A program made the translations under genes and the position numbers. 64,000 bases of DNA from Eunapius fragilis (Eukaryota > Porifera > Demospongiae > Spongillida > Spongillidae): assembly GCA_963681505.1 (NCBI GenBank), contig OY811976.1, positions 5,942,003-6,006,002 on the forward strand, in the 5' to 3' direction. Below the pieces are notes generated by a model, which made no database searches, had not been told where the DNA came from, and saw only the letters and a program-made list of their open reading frames with translations. How positions within the stretch are numbered: position 1 is the stretch's first letter; each line of letters begins with the position of its first letter. Shown in pieces: positions 12,420 to 24,095 of the stretch.

Positions 12420-13345
12420 AAAGTGCATTGATACGATGGGTGAATCAATTCAGCACCTTGCTCACCCAGCATGCCAAATCCAAAGTTGTATCCTCTCCCC
12501 CACTCAACTGTTCAACTGTGTGCTCCTCTAATAGGTGCATTTGGTGCATTGGGGAAATTGGTTCATAAAGAGAACTACAGCTTCATGTGAAAAATAATAC
12601 TCATCCACTGTGACGTCATGTTGCTATACCTAACTCTCAACATTTCTCATCTGTTACAAAACATTGGTCATAGAGGGAGTGGCATGCTCCAAGTCTAGCA
12701 AATGTCTCTTCAAATTTGTCTGCAACCATGAGGAGAACAGGATTTGGCTGGGCCACATTCTTTATAGACAACCACAAGACTTTCAGGTTAGTAGCTATAT
12801 AATGATAACCATTACCGTATTTCCTTGATTACAAGCTGTGGCTACACAATTGTACCCGCATTAAAAAATTTAACTGCTACTTTGACTTGGTACAGTTGGA
12901 TGAACAGACCCGAGTCAAGAGCCAATCGGAACACAAGTAGAGCGAAAGGTGCGCAAACACTACTACACAACTGTAGCAATTTAAAGTACCGGTAAATTTT
13001 TTAAATGCAGGTACAGTTGCGTCCTGAATAGAAGGCGCAACTTGTAATCAAGGAAATAGTATATGGTAGTTTGATCTTAATAAAGTATCTTTTCAGTACA
13101 ATTGTCTGACCTTCAAGTCTTGTGAATGGGGTTGCACCCAAAGTATTGCTGGGGCTCCACTCCGATGTTCTGAAGTGCTACATCACGACTTTTCACAAAC
13201 GGACCATCATAACAACAGGGACATGTGTTCTTTGCTGACAATGTCAGGCATGTTATGATACATCCTGCACAGATATGACTTTGGCATGGTAGCTCTACTG
13301 GTCTGCACAGAAAACAATGGCCTAGTGGACACTTTAGATAGTTAA
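12420..13345 (-). pseudogene. family U transposase-like copy 1, broken, with RING-like fragment
   Basis: The minus strand carries scattered pieces of the same protein family seen at 16.1-16.7 and 34.6-36.7 kb. At 12660-12780 there is an exon with LGACHSLYD, at 12510-12545 MHLLEEHTVEQ, and at 12433-12487 GFGMLGEQGAELIH. Upstream on the strand, at 13107-13345, is a cysteine-rich piece (KCPLGHCFLCRPVELPC, then HICAGC and CPCC) spaced like a RING finger. A MITE at 12815-13064 lies between the two parts. Frames are shifted or stopped in several places. Linking the RING-like piece and the C-terminal piece into one former gene is an inference from order and strand. I cannot give the family a standard name. 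Confidence 0.55.
12815..13064. mobile_element. foldback MITE, ~250 bp
   Basis: Long imperfect terminal inverted repeats: TATTTCCTTGATTACAAG starts the left end, and its reverse complement CTTGTAATCAAGGAAATA lies at 13041-13058. Pairing continues inward (GTACCCGCATT against AATGCAGGTAC). No coding capacity. It lies inside the family U copy 1 region. Confidence 0.75.
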
Positions 13346-13349
13346 TTGA

Positions 13350-14380
13350 AATTGTTGGTGCAATTTCAATATGTGCAACTAATGACTGTAGTGATTCACT
13401 TGATGTTTGGCTGTATGTTATGTCACTTTTTTCTTCATGCCACCTTTCACAAGCACCTCAACATGCTGGCAAACCCAAATGTGATCATGCAAATAAATTC
13501 AGTTATAATTTGCTCTTCACTCACTTCACACATATGGACTTTCCACTTGTAGGGCATGACCATCTGAATGGTATAGCTATTTCTGCTTTTTAACACCCTC
13601 ACCATACATGGTTTGCAGAATAATGGTGACATGATCAGTGATCATATCAATACCAAATGCTAGTTTAAGCTCTTTTTTGTAAGATTGGGAGTTTTAAATG
13701 CTTCTTTTTGATTTCTTTGCCACCACCAATCTCCCACCGCACACCCTGCAATGTTTTGTAAGCAGACTGCAATGGAACTCCATCGCAAAGCATTATAATA
13801 ACCAAGATGTTGATAATTATTCATAGATTTCAACAGCGATTTTATATGCCTTAGACGTCGCGTCTCGAGACGTGACCCAGCTTGGATTGTTTTAAAATGC
13901 CCCTAGATTCTGTATTTTATCGTCACAACTCACCTGGAAGTTCGAGAGCCTCACAAATAGCCCACCAAAAGATGCACTCGTAACGAATTAAGGAGCATGT
14001 GATTACTAGAAACGTTGCGCCGTATGTTGAAATGCGATAAACATGTGAGCAGTTGATTTGGGTTTGTGCTTAGACTATTACTATGCATGGAGTTATCAAT
14101 GGAAAGGCGTAGAGATACTGGGGTCATAGTAGAAACCGGCTTTGAATATGTTAGTGCGTTAATGAGCTAGCAAAATCATTTTTACGTAAATGGGCAATTG
14201 GACATCTAAATATCCGTAAATGTCCACTCTGAAACACCCGTGTACTGATTTAGTATTCGATTACAGTTTATTACACAAAAACAGAGAGAGTGCATAGATC
14301 TCGTGATCTCACGTAAAGTCATATGATAAAATATTTCCGCCCACGCAGGGGGCAAAGTATTACAGGTGCTCAACGGAGAA
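13350..14380. other. no intact gene; possible family U N-terminal remnants
   Basis: Between 13350 and 13640 the minus strand has short open stretches in shifting frames (for example CERWHEEKSDITYSQTSSES), suggesting decayed sequence upstream of the RING-like piece. 13650-14380 shows nothing I can support. Confidence 0.35.
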
Positions 14381-15480
14381 TGGTGAAAACTTGCTGCGTT
14401 GCGGGTTGTTCGAGCCGAGCAGAAACAGAGAAGGACATAAAGTTTTACAGCATCCCAGGCGTCAACGAAAGGCGGGGTAAAGAGCTTCGGGAGTTGTCTA
14501 TTCGAAGGCGAACTGAGTGGCTGTCTAGAATTAATAGAAAGGATTGGGCCCCTTCGAAGAACGCACGCGTTTGTTCTGTCCACTTTGTAACGGGTATGAA
14601 TTACCTCTGTGAAAAATGAAGGTTTGAGTGCATTATTTGTAATGTTAATAGGTACACCAGCTGCCATAGAAGACACGTGCAATCCTGATTAGGCTCCAAC
14701 TGTCAATCTGGGCTATGCATCATGCGTGCCACATTTCGAGCGGTACAACCGGTCACTTAATAGAGGCCGTAAATGCCCTGGCCATTATGATGTTGGCAGA
14801 CCAACCCAGGTACTGACTGATGAACAGCAATCTGACGAGATCAATGATCAGGTATGTAGTACTAGACAGGTATAAATGACGCTATGTTGCATCCCTATGA
14901 CCAGGCTATTGACAGTCAGGAACCATTGGAAGTGAGTGACGAACAGCAATCTGATTATGTCATCGATCATGTAAATATACTGGTATAAATGAAGCTACAT
15001 TGAATCTGTATATGACTAGGCTATTGACAATCAGGAACCATTGGTCTCTCCTCTTGCTGAGCTGCAGACTACATCTCAAGTTGCAACTGGCATGGTATCC
15101 ACTGAATGTCATCAAGCAGGCTGTGCAGAAACTGAAACTGTTAATGCCAGTTGTCAGGCAGATATTGCAGCATTTGTAAGTTACCTATCCAGTAAATACC
15201 TTTGTGAGCCCACAGAGCAACAGAATTCAAAGTCATATGCAGGCGAGTGATTAGAATTCTTAAAAATACTGATTGGTTTCATCAGAAATACATAGATGGA
15301 AGTTGTCAGATAGACAAAGTTGTAGAGAATGCTAACATGTCTGCTGAGTCTCTGTCAAGATGAGGAGAAGTTGAAATTTTATACAGGTACTTGCGGCTGC
15401 AGAGTACTTATTTTACTAAGTGCTTACAGTTGTATCAAATCTTTTCAAGGAATTACTGAGTGGTGTATTTTCAATGCCTT
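14381..15480 (+). pseudogene. THAP-domain protein (transposase-derived), broken
   Basis: Exon 1 (from ATG at 14381 to about 14594) encodes a THAP zinc finger: MVKTCCVAGCSSRAETEKD, FYSIPG, WLSRINRKDWAPSK, RVCSVHF. The family signature is C-x4-C (here CCVAGC), a W, the P before the second Cys pair, and C-x2-H (CSVHF). Exon 2 (about 14652-14850) reads on with APTVNLGY but has an in-frame TAG just before APT. Two further exons (14904-14970 and 15020-15176) are a tandem duplication. Further on, EEKLKFYTG matches the segment that precedes the DDE domain in THAP-linked transposases, but needs a one-base frame change. It stops where a dispersed repeat begins near 15490. Confidence 0.75.
14819..15043 (+). 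repeat. tandem duplication of exon + intron, THAP gene
   Basis: About 119-bp units: GAACAGCAATCTGA...GACCAGGCTATTGACAGTCAGGAACCATTGG is repeated once with ~80% identity, including the short intron between. It resembles the separate exon duplication in the BEN gene. Confidence 0.8.
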
Positions 15481-15490
15481 GCTCACGGTG

Positions 15491-15760
15491 GTTTGCTCCC
15501 ATTGAACGCGTGGAAAGTTGACCCTACGCCCGAAATATTGAAATATTTACGTTGTCCCATAGCAACGAATCAGACAACCGATGTCACTTAGAATGTGCTT
15601 TGCACCAAGACACCAAATGCACAATATACCTAAAAAACATACTAGAAGTGGCGAACACCTCTGACTGTTATAGCAAAGCATAAATCGCCCGGCCTTACGT
15701 TGCTAACTGTTAGCATGGATTGTCGCAACCAATCAACTTACGCATGGCGTGTTTCGATAT
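15491..15760. repeat. dispersed repeat (also 37068-37140, inverted)
   Basis: CTCCCATTGAA..., GACCCTACGCCC and GTTGTCCCATAGCAAC occur here. The reverse complement (GGCGTAGGGTC, TTTCAATGGGAG) occurs at about 37080-37125. It is probably an unclassified transposon end, and it truncates the THAP gene. Confidence 0.5.
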
Positions 15761-16099
15761 AGTGTATACAAAAAAGGAGTATGGCATTCAGGGAGTGAGA
15801 CAGGCCAAACAACAAATACAGCGGTAAAGTACACTGTAGGTTGTATCTGTTTTTGCTAAATACTAACAATGACGCCTTTTCTGAACTATACGTTGAGCGT
15901 TCGAAAATCCGCCATTTTTGTCATGTAGGGGAGGTGTCTCTAATTAAAAAGAATATAAGACGGGATGATATTATAGACAATATTTTTCGGAGGTTATTTG
16001 AGATAGTACAAATGAGTTCAAAGAATTCAACTGCTCTGTGCATGTAACATGCATGACCCAGCAGCCGCATTCAGACGTGTATATTGTTAAAATACAAAT
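15761..16099. other. no gene recognised
   Basis: A 68-codon open frame at 15841-16047 has no recognisable motif. Confidence 0.3.
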
Positions 16100-16670
16100 T
16101 TATTGAGGTTCTGCAGAGCTACTGGAAGTATTGTTCTTTATTCTCTTTGAGGGAGGTGGGATGGCAGCTAGCAATTGTGGCTCAATGTTTAAGAGATGTT
16201 TTTTTAAAATACACTGTAAGTTCTTCACTCTGTCTTTGATGGGAGCAAATGCCAGGGCAAGCCGATTAAACTTGGCATGTATAGACTCTGCACCTTGTTC
16301 ACCAAGTAGGCCGAAGCCAACATGGTTTGCATTAGCTCACTGTACAGCATGATCTTCCAAAAGGTGCATTTTAATTGGAACTGTTGCCTCTGGAAATGTA
16401 TCCCGATAGAAGAGAAAGAACTCTAGAATAGCTAGTTTATTTACGTATAGAGGACAAATTTTATAAACAAAATCGCACAAAAGTCGTTACTTACCTTGTC
16501 TAGTGCTTGAGCATGTGCCTTATCAATAAAGTTACGATCACAAATACTATGACAGTTACCAAATAAGGAAAATGCTGTAATAAACTGTGAAACTTTTCCC
16601 ACTACCTCATCACATTGATGGGGCAGTTGTTGTTGTGCCATTTGTGAGATTGATGTAAAAAGGTCTTGAA
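16100..16670 (-). pseudogene. family U transposase-like copy 2, C-terminal exons
   Basis: Two exons on the minus strand. The upstream one (about 16665-16497) ends with LFGNCHSICDRNFIDKAHAQ and a GTAAGT donor. The last exon (about 16436-16100) encodes FYRDTFPEATVPIKMHLLEDH, an in-frame TGA (16339-16337), then HVGFGLLGEQGAESIHAKFN, ILKKHLLNIEP and IPPPSKR, ending TAA. The KMHLLEDH and GEQGAESIH blocks match copies 1 and 3. The E in the second block could be the last catalytic acid of a DDE transposase; that is inference. Confidence 0.65.
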
Positions 16671-16744
16671 ATTGGGTAGCTGAGAAAAATAGCCATGTAA
16701 TATGAATTTTTATCTGCATAATAAAAAATTCTACCTTCAGTGCC

Positions 16745-17112
16745 TTAAGTTTTGGGAAGTGGTCCAATCATGTCAATACCCACCTATGAATATAATTCAT
16801 CATTGTAATTCTGAAACTTTAAATGATTATTTGAACTACTGGATTAAGTACTAATAAAATTAAAGTATTCTCAAATAATAAAAATAAATTGGGGGGTGCA
16901 TGACACACACACAAAAAGAATGCAATTTACCTGGTTCCACACTTTAGATTCCACAGGAATAGGGTGGAGAGCAGCATCAATCTTAGAAAACATTAGCTCG
17001 CTGGCAGGTATCACAAGATTTCACAAACTGGCGGATATCATCAAACATATCTTCCCAGAAAAATCTTGAGGTAACCTTCTCCAGAGTTTTGTCCCTCCCA
17101 AAATGTCCTCCT
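16745..17112 (-). pseudogene. GIN1/KRBA2-like integrase fragment
   Basis: The minus strand reads GRDKTLEKVTSRFFW, then DIRQFVKSCDTCQRAN (the HHCC zinc-finger half), LHPIPVESKVWNQ, a GTAAAT donor near 16930, and a next exon VGIDMIGPLP at about 16782-16750 that meets a stop. This is the start of a retroviral-type integrase core of the animal GIN1/KRBA2 type. The remaining catalytic core is missing. Confidence 0.7.
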
Positions 17113-17614
17113 AGAATTTAAATTGCAAGCAAAACACATTATCAGCAGTTTGATAGTATTATCAACCGTACTTTGCGCTACAAATACATGCATGCAATTT
17201 CTATAATAGCCCCCCACCCCCCACCCCTATTCTAGTGACTGCGCGCTCCAACAGATGCTTACCTTCAGCAGATGCATGACAGCTTGTCATGACGCGATGA
17301 CGCTCTTCTTTTGTTATTACTCTCCTCCATCGCCGTTCGTCCGCCGAAGCCGAAGAGGCAGAATAGTAAAGGACACCAGACTTGACTCGGAAGTTAAGCT
17401 TCGCTTTTCTTCTGAATGATCACTTTTGGTCTTTGGAATACCCAGTTGGATAACTACCATGCACCAAAAACTCCCGAATAGCATCATGGTCGAACATATT
17501 CTAACCACGTGACAGAGTGATATTTGTCGGGTGGTCACGTGCATGCAAGGGAGGGATTAAAACTCTGCTAGGCTGTTGATCCCATTTCCGTACCCCACCC
17601 CCACCCCCCTTGTT

Positions 17615-17790
17615 GTGCTACTAGGGGGGGGGGGGGGGCAATATACCCTAGGTTATAGTGTCCGGGGGTGGGGGGGACAGTATAACCATGGGGGGGACAA
17701 TATATCCTAGGGTATATTGTCCGGGGGACAATATAACCTAGCGTATATTGTCCGGGGGGACACTTTTTCCAGGGGGACATTATATCCTCC
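17615..17790. repeat. G-rich palindromic repeat (GGACAATATA ... TATATTGTCC)
   Basis: Several inverted pairs of the type TATATTGTCCGGGGG / GGACAATATA, each about 30 bp, with poly-G tracts. It abuts the broken 5' end of gypsy A. Confidence 0.7.
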
Positions 17791-19540
17791 GACAACGGCA
17801 CTTGGTGCGGTGTTGAGCCAAACAATCAACGGAGACGAAAAAGTGATCGCGTACTGGAGTCAGCAGCTCAACAAAGCCGAACGCAACTACTCGACAATAG
17901 AGAGGGAAGCTTTAGGGTCAGTAGCTGCAATCAAGGAGTTCTTTCCTTACCTCTACGGCAGACGGTTTACTATACTGACAGACCACAACCCACTGACTTC
18001 ACTGCGAGGACTGAAGGACACCGGTGGTAGACTCACTCGCTGGCTGTTGTACCTACAGCAGTTCGATATTACCATTAGGTACAGGTCGGGTAGATCCAAT
18101 ACAAATGCTGACGTGATGTCCCGATGTCAGATATCAAACGATGCTACAGTAACTCTTCATGCGGGCGAAGACGATTCGATGTTCGTACATGGTGTCACAG
18201 TCTTTGGAGACGCCGATACCCTAAAACGAGAACAAGAAACGGACGAAGTAACAGGCAGCATCCTCCATTCCATCAAAGACGGCAAACGGCTTTCAGCAAA
18301 GCTGGAGAGATGGAATAAATTCTCCATAGTGGATGGTATCCTCTGTCGTCAGTCTACAAGGTTTCCGAACTCCAAGCTGCAAGTCGTGGTACCAGAGGGC
18401 TTAAGAGCCGTCATCATAGACCAGTTACATGCCAAGTCGGGGCACTTGGGTGTATACAAGACCTTCGGGAAAGTGAGAGAGCGGTTCTTTTGGCCTGGCT
18501 ATGAAAAAGATGTGTGGGAAGCTGTTGAAAAATGCGGTGTGTGTCAACGTAGTAATCATCCAGTGCCCAAACCACAAGCCCCATTAGGAACCATCAGCAG
18601 TGACTACCCATTCCAGAAATTGTCATGGGATATCATGGGCCCCTTGCCAACCACACTGAAGGGAAATCAGTATATCCTCGTGGTGACAGACCTTTTCTCT
18701 AAGTGGGTGGAAGCATTCCCGCTCGCCAAGACTGACAGCACTACTTTAGCAGCGGTATTGACGGAGGAAATAGTCTGTAGATTTGGTGTACCGGAAGCAA
18801 TCCACAGCGACCAAGGGCCAAATTTTGTCAGCAGGGTAATCCAATCCCTATGTGACCGTCTAGGTATCGAGCGTACACAAACAACAGCTTACCATCCACA
18901 GGGTAATGGCCAGGTCGAGCGTTTTAATCGCACACTTGAGGATATGCTGGCTAAAGTTATCTCGGACAATCACAGAGACTGGGACGATCACTTGCAGAAA
19001 AGTCTATTTGCATACAGGACAGCAATCCACGAATCAACGGGCTACACGCCGTTCTTGACCACGTTTGGTCGTACCCCCAACCTACCAGTTGATGTGCTTC
19101 TGAGGTCACGCCAGGCTGAAACCCAGCCTTTGCCAGAATACGTCAGGAAGACACAAATGATGTTGAAGACTGCGTTCACCGAAGTGCGCGAAAGACTTAA
19201 AGCTGCACACGCAAAGCAAAAGCAAGTGGCCGACAAGGGAGCCTGTGGTCAAAAGTTTCATGTTGGCGATAGAGTGTGGCTTTTTGTTCCTACAGTAAAA
19301 CGCGGCCAAACCAAGAAGTTCGTCTCACTATGGAGGGGTCCGTACACCATACTCGACAAAGTGAGCGCAGTAAACTACAGGATCCAGCTGATTGGTGGGC
19401 AACAACAAAAAACTGTTCACACCAACCGGCTTAAATTATGCAGCAGCACCCCTACGGAACCGGAACAACACTGCACAAAACCCTACGAAGGGGTACGAGG
19501 GGACCGCTGGTTTTGTAACGCTCGACAAAGACGCAAGTAA
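17790..19540 (+). CDS. pol: gypsy A pol: RNase H + integrase (partial)
   Basis: The open frame covers the RNase H end (LGAVLSQ, QQLNKAERNYSTIEREALG, ILTDHNPL, GRSNTNADVMSR), then the integrase HHCC region (H..GHLGVYKTF, CGVCQRSNHP). The catalytic core follows with D in WDIMGPLP, D in HSDQGPNF and E in GNGQVERFNR. A GPY/F-type end follows (LWRGPYTILDKV). All three catalytic acids are present. The domain order RNase H then integrase is standard gypsy. A frame change near 19480 separates the tail (19500-19709, ending RPPDRYQAGFP), so the natural C-terminus is lost. The upstream reverse transcriptase is missing. Confidence 0.88.
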
Positions 19541-19747
19541 CGGGGAAGGGGACGAGATGGAACGAGCTCCTTTGGATCAGGAAGGGGAGCAGGAGGCTCC
19601 CATTTTTGCGGAAGACAACGCTAGACCTGACGATGACGTGGAGAACACGAGACGAAACCCCGAGCAAAATAGACGACCACCTGATAGATATCAGGCAGGG
19701 TTCCCTTAGACAAACTTGCGAGGACGCAAGGGTCTTAGGGGGGAAGC

Positions 19748-19881
19748 TGTGTAACCTAGATGATCTAATGCATGCGTGTTAGGTGTGATGAGCACGTGGT
19801 ATAATACATATATATATGTTGTACGTTCCGTGCATTGAGTCAGTTACGTGCAGATTAAACGTTTTTGTGTTAAACGTTACA
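19748..19881 (+). repeat. gypsy A 3' LTR
   Basis: 134 bp starting TGTGTAACC and ending GTTACA, with the TG...CA rule met and a purine tract just before it. No second copy in the window, because the 5' end is lost. Confidence 0.7.
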
Positions 19882-19884
19882 ATC

Positions 19885-20356
19885 GTATTTGATGCCTGAT
19901 GAAGGCGATCCTAGACAGGTAGGTCGAGGCTGTAAAACTATGTCATCCAAAGAAAGACTTACTCTTATTTTGTGCGCGAACGCAACAGGTAGTCGGAAAA
20001 GAGCACCTGTTGTGATAGGATCGGCAAAAAAGCCTCGCTGCTTTCAATACAAGCAAACCTGTATCCCTTACTTTCATCAGAAAAATGCTTGGAATGATAT
20101 AAAAAATTTTGCCAAGTGGTGGGACGAAGTTTTTTTACCTGATATTCGTGTATATACTAAGGACCCCGTTGCACTTTTAATGGATGGCTTTGCAGGACAT
20201 GATAGAAATGTGAAGGACCCTAATGGTCAAGTAACTGTGTTTGTATTCCCACCTAATGTAACCTCTGTGTATCAGCCTATGGATCAGGGCATTATAGCCA
20301 CTCTCAAGACCCGGTACAAGAACAGGCTGCTGTCACAATTAGTACAGTGTAACAGA
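19885..20356 (+). pseudogene. Tigger/pogo transposase, 5' piece
   Basis: DDE_1-type transposase of the pogo/Tigger group (jerky-like). Seen: LMPDEGDPR, MSSKERLTLILCANATG, VVIGSAKKPRCF, WWDEVFLPDI, LLMDGFAGHD (second catalytic D) and FPPNVTSVYQPMDQGII (third catalytic D). The N-terminal helix-turn-helix and first catalytic D are cut off where gypsy A ends at 19881. The frame is interrupted at 20357 by gypsy B and continues at 31013. Confidence 0.85.
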
Positions 20357-20513
20357 TGATGTCAGCTGTCACCGAAGGTGTTAACAAGGTGATGGACCTG
20401 ACCTTTGGGACTAGACTATTCTAGAAGATTCTATAGGGTATTAATGCATTAAGTTTGTGTGTGTAAGTGTCTTTTTGGTCTTGCGCTGGTAACTCATTAT
20501 TGGAGTTGTTACA
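20357..20513 (+). repeat. gypsy B 5' LTR
   Basis: Starts TGATGTCAGC, ends GTTGTTACA; 156 of 157 positions match the 3' LTR. Confidence 0.93.
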
Positions 20514-20515
20514 TT

Positions 20516-20533
20516 GGTGGCAGCGGTGGGATC
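20516..20533 (+). promoter_or_regulatory. gypsy B primer-binding site
   Basis: TGGTGGCAGCGGTGGG starts two bases after the LTR. It begins with TGG, complementary to a tRNA 3' CCA end. I cannot assign the tRNA with certainty. A related site follows the gypsy D leader near 51350. Confidence 0.6.
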
Positions 20534-20540
20534 GCTCTGG

Positions 20541-21849
20541 CATGGCGCAAGGAATACATGGTTTGACGCTACCTAAGATCAATGCAGATAGCAGGGAGGA
20601 ATTTGATCGTTCGTGGAAACGCTTCGAGGTCATCGCTGCAGCCAACAAATGGGAAGGCGGCAGGGATCTTGTCATCCTTCCAGCTTTACTTCGGGGAAAG
20701 TTACTAGACATTTATATGCAACTACCCGACTCCGACAAAGCTGATCTTGCAACGCTCAAGAAGGCGCTCGCAGACCGAGCAGGCTTAACGAGGGATCCAC
20801 TGTTGTCGGCAAAGAGATTTGGAGAGAGGTGTCAAGAACTACGTGAGTCAGTCAGAGATTTTGAGATGGCGCTGTGCAAGCTGTTCACTGAAGCGTATCC
20901 TGACGACGATGTCAAAACAGCGAGCGTTTTGCTAGGGCGATTTGCAACAGGGTTGCGACCAGAACTGGCAAGGCAGGTTCTTCTGTGTGGCACGCCAACC
21001 AACTTGGACGATGCGGTAAAGGATGCTATCCGAGTTGAACGCGCGATGGGGTTGGACGACGGGCAGCGGGTCCAAGCAGTGCAGACAGGAGGCAGAGAAG
21101 ACTTACGTGAGGTACTTGATAAGCTCGTGGGGAGGATGGAGGCGCTGGAACTTCGTTTATTGGAACAGAAACCAGGTGGAACCCAACAACCTCGTTGTTA
21201 CTTATGCAACAAGAAAGGGCACATCAAATGCTACTGTCCTTCTCGGAGAAACAATGACGACGGTACAAGAGGTGAGCAGGCTTCGGAAGTTTGTTACTGT
21301 AATAGCACGTCTCTGAGAGTTCAAGGCATGTTAGGGGGGCAAAGGGTGAGCTTTCTTGTGGACTTGGGTGCGGCAGTTTCAGTTGTGAGCTATGACATTT
21401 TGCCTCCCAGCACAAGGTCAAGCATGAACGGAACCCCTCCTCTTACCATCCGAGCTAATGGCATTCCTTTAGATGTCCTTGGAATTGTCAACGTAATGGT
21501 AGAGTTAGAGAACATTAAAGTTCACCACGACGTTGTAGTAGCACGGAAGCTTACTGTAGAGTGTTTGCTAGGGATGGACTTCCTGTCTCGGCATGGTGCA
21601 GTTATCGATTGTTCCAACTGTAAACTAACATTGGCGGTTCGCGATGAAGGAAAGGCGAGGCACGAAGGGCGCGAGCATGAGAGGGGCACTGTACTAGTCG
21701 TCAACTTAGTCCAGACCACGAAAATTCCAGCGCGGTCGCAAGTGTTAGTACGAGGAAGGATGGGAAGTCTTGGCGATACCAAAGGAGAAGGACTAATTGA
21801 ACCAGCAGTTAACATTCAACGGGGGATTCTAGTTGCACGTAGTGTCTGA
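20541..21849 (+). CDS. gag: gypsy B gag + protease
   Basis: From ATG at 20541 (MAQGIHGLTLPK). A gag capsid-like region follows (FDRSWKRFEVIAAANKW, FGERCQELRESVRDFEMALC), then one CCHC zinc knuckle (CYLCNKKGHIKCYC) at about 21202-21243. The protease has FLVDLGAAVSVVS, where the usual DTGA active site reads DLGA, so it is probably inactive; LLGMDFLSRHGAVID follows. It ends at TGA (21847-21849). The next domain is in the same frame, so this stop interrupts an originally continuous or read-through gag-pol. Confidence 0.88.
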
Positions 21850-23656
21850 AAAGTCGATGATAGTAACCAAGTCCCACTCCAAATAGTCAACACTGGACTT
21901 ACCGATGCAATCGTTTACGAGGGAACCAGAGTAGCAACGTTCACAGCAGGTAGTGCAGTCATGACCCTTGATTGCAATAACACCATCGAACCCCGAAACG
22001 ACGAAATGCCAGAGGTGGATTTAACGGGTGCAGAGCTTACTGAAGCAGAAAGGGCGAAGCTCAAGGGGTTGATATGGGAGTTCCGGGGTACATTTGCGTC
22101 AGAAAACAGTGCCCCAGGGAGAACAGATGTGGTTAAGCACTCCATCAGAGTACAAGGGCCACCAGTCCGTCAGCCTTTGCGTCGTATACCCTACTCTCTC
22201 CAGGATTCTGTCTCCAAAGAAGTAAAGATGATGTTATACCAGGGGGTGATTCGCGAAAGCAACAGCCCATGGTCTTCGCCTGTGGTAATGGTTAAGAAGG
22301 ACGGTTCTTGGCGTTTCTGTATCGATTTCCGGAAGCTGAACGAGAGGACGGAAAAGGATGCTTACCCGTTACCACGAATAGATGAAACGCTGGAGGCTCT
22401 TGCCTCGGGATACTGGCAAGTTGAAGTTGAAGAAAACGATCGAGGAAAAACTGCATTCTCAACTCGGGAGGGTCATTACGAATTCAACGTTATGCCGTTT
22501 GGCCTGACTAACGCTCCTTCAACATTTCAACGGCTAAGGAATGCGTTCTTGCAGGTATGACGTTTGAACAATGTCTAATCTACCTGGATGACATTATTGT
22601 ATTTAGCACTTCTTTTGAACAACATCTTCAGCGTCTGCGGACTGTGTTTGAACTTTTAGAGAAAGCGGGGCTTAAACTAAAAGGAAAGAAGTGCCATTTT
22701 GTCCAAAGATACGGTACTTGGGGCACATTGTATCCAAAGAGGGAATACAGGCAGATCTGGAAAAGCTTTGTGCCATGCGAAAGTACCCCGTCCCATGTGA
22801 TATCAAGGAATTGAGGCAGTTCCTAGGCCTCACCAACTATTACAGGCGCTTTATCCAGGGATACTCCAACATAACTGCACCGCTTCATAAACTGATATCA
22901 AAATCAGCAGGCGGATACAAATGGGATGACAACTGTCAAGCAGCATTCCAAACCTTAAAACAGAAGTTGATCAGCCCTCCAATACTGGCTTATCCTGACT
23001 TTAAGCATTCATTTACCATAGCAACAGATGCCTCTGGGTCAGCACTAGGAGCTGTATTGAGTCAAGAGGTTGAAGGAGAGGAAAAAGTCATCGCTTTTTG
23101 GAGTCGACAGCTGAACAAGGCAGAACGAAACTATTCAACTGTTGAGAGGGAGGCCTTGGCTGTGGTTGCTGCGATTAAAGAATTTTTCCCATATCTATAT
23201 GGCAGGTCATTCATTTTACTTACTGAACACAATCCCTTAACATCATTGAGGGGGCTCAAGGACACGGGAGGAAGACTTACACATTGGCTCTTATTCCTCC
23301 AACAGTTTGACAGCACGATTAAGTATAGGGCAGGGAGAAGCAATGGCAATGCCGATGCCATGTCAAGACGCAAGTGTGAATTTAAGGAATCTGCCCGGCA
23401 AGCTGTGGTCGAAGATTCCAATGCAATGGTAGGAGGAATTACATACCTGAGAGACCCAGGTTTATTGAAACAAAAACAAGATAATGACTCATTCACAAAG
23501 AGTATTCTGCAATCAATCAGAGAAGGGAGAAAGTTGCCTCTGAAAGCGGAAGGATGGAGCAAGTACTTGGTCATTGATGGTGTACTGTGCCGTCAAAGTA
23601 GGAATGGTGGGACCTCAATAACTCAAATTCTCGTACCACAGGAACTGAGATCATAA
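21850..23656 (+). pseudogene. pol: gypsy B pol: RT + RNase H, frameshifted
   Basis: Reverse transcriptase with [45 protein letters not shown] and the YLDD catalytic box (at about 22581). The thumb/connection follows (FLGLTNYYRRFI) and then RNase H (FTIATDASGSALGAVLSQ, TEHNPL, GRSNGNADAMSR). One-base frame changes near 22555 (just before MTFEQC) and near 22710 break the frame. It ends at 23656 beside the CACTA-like insertion at 23679. Confidence 0.9.
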
Positions 23657-24019
23657 CATTTTGGATGAGCTGCATATACACAGGGAAAATAGTTATTTCA
23701 CAACGTGGAATAAGTAATGCGTTTTTGTTGTCAAACCGAGGGAATCGTGTGGTATAACGTTGTGTTCGCTTATAATAAAACACAACAAAATTGTGCTTTC
23801 ACAATGTGTGGTTTTTTCACAACGTTGTGGAATTTCACTACAATGTACATCAAGGCACAACGTATGGAAAGAAAGAATACTACAAAAGACAACGCTATAC
23901 GCAGCCAACTACGTTCGGATATCAGTTGGATACTAACGAGATCCCCTAAGCGTATATTTTCCTGTATACGTAATGGTAATCTTCTCACGTATTCTCTTTG
24001 ATGATGCAATCCTTATTTC

Positions 24020-24095
24020 AGGTTCCCAGTCTTTCATCTCTGGTCCCCAGTCTTACATCTCTGGTCCCCAGTGTTTCATCTCTGGTCCCCAGCCC
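24020..24095. repeat. 21-bp short tandem repeat (CATCTCTGGTCCCCAG)
   Basis: Three to four near-copies of a ~21-bp unit containing CATCTCTGGTCCCCAGT. A similar piece (CTGGTCCCCAGAC) is near 30161, at the other side of the same element. Confidence 0.7.

Larger units (their letters stand above)
17790..19881 (+). mobile_element. Ty3/gypsy element A, 5'-truncated
   Basis: Keeps RNase H, integrase, a C-terminal tail, a polypurine tract (AGGGGGGAAG at about 19736-19745) and a 3' LTR. Everything 5' of RNase H is missing and replaced by a G-rich palindromic repeat. It lies directly upstream of the Tigger transposase, whose 5' part is absent. Confidence 0.85.

Noticed and set aside
17317-17825. Minus-strand frames around 17317-17825
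   Set aside because: No domain; the second is a reading of the G-rich palindromic repeat.
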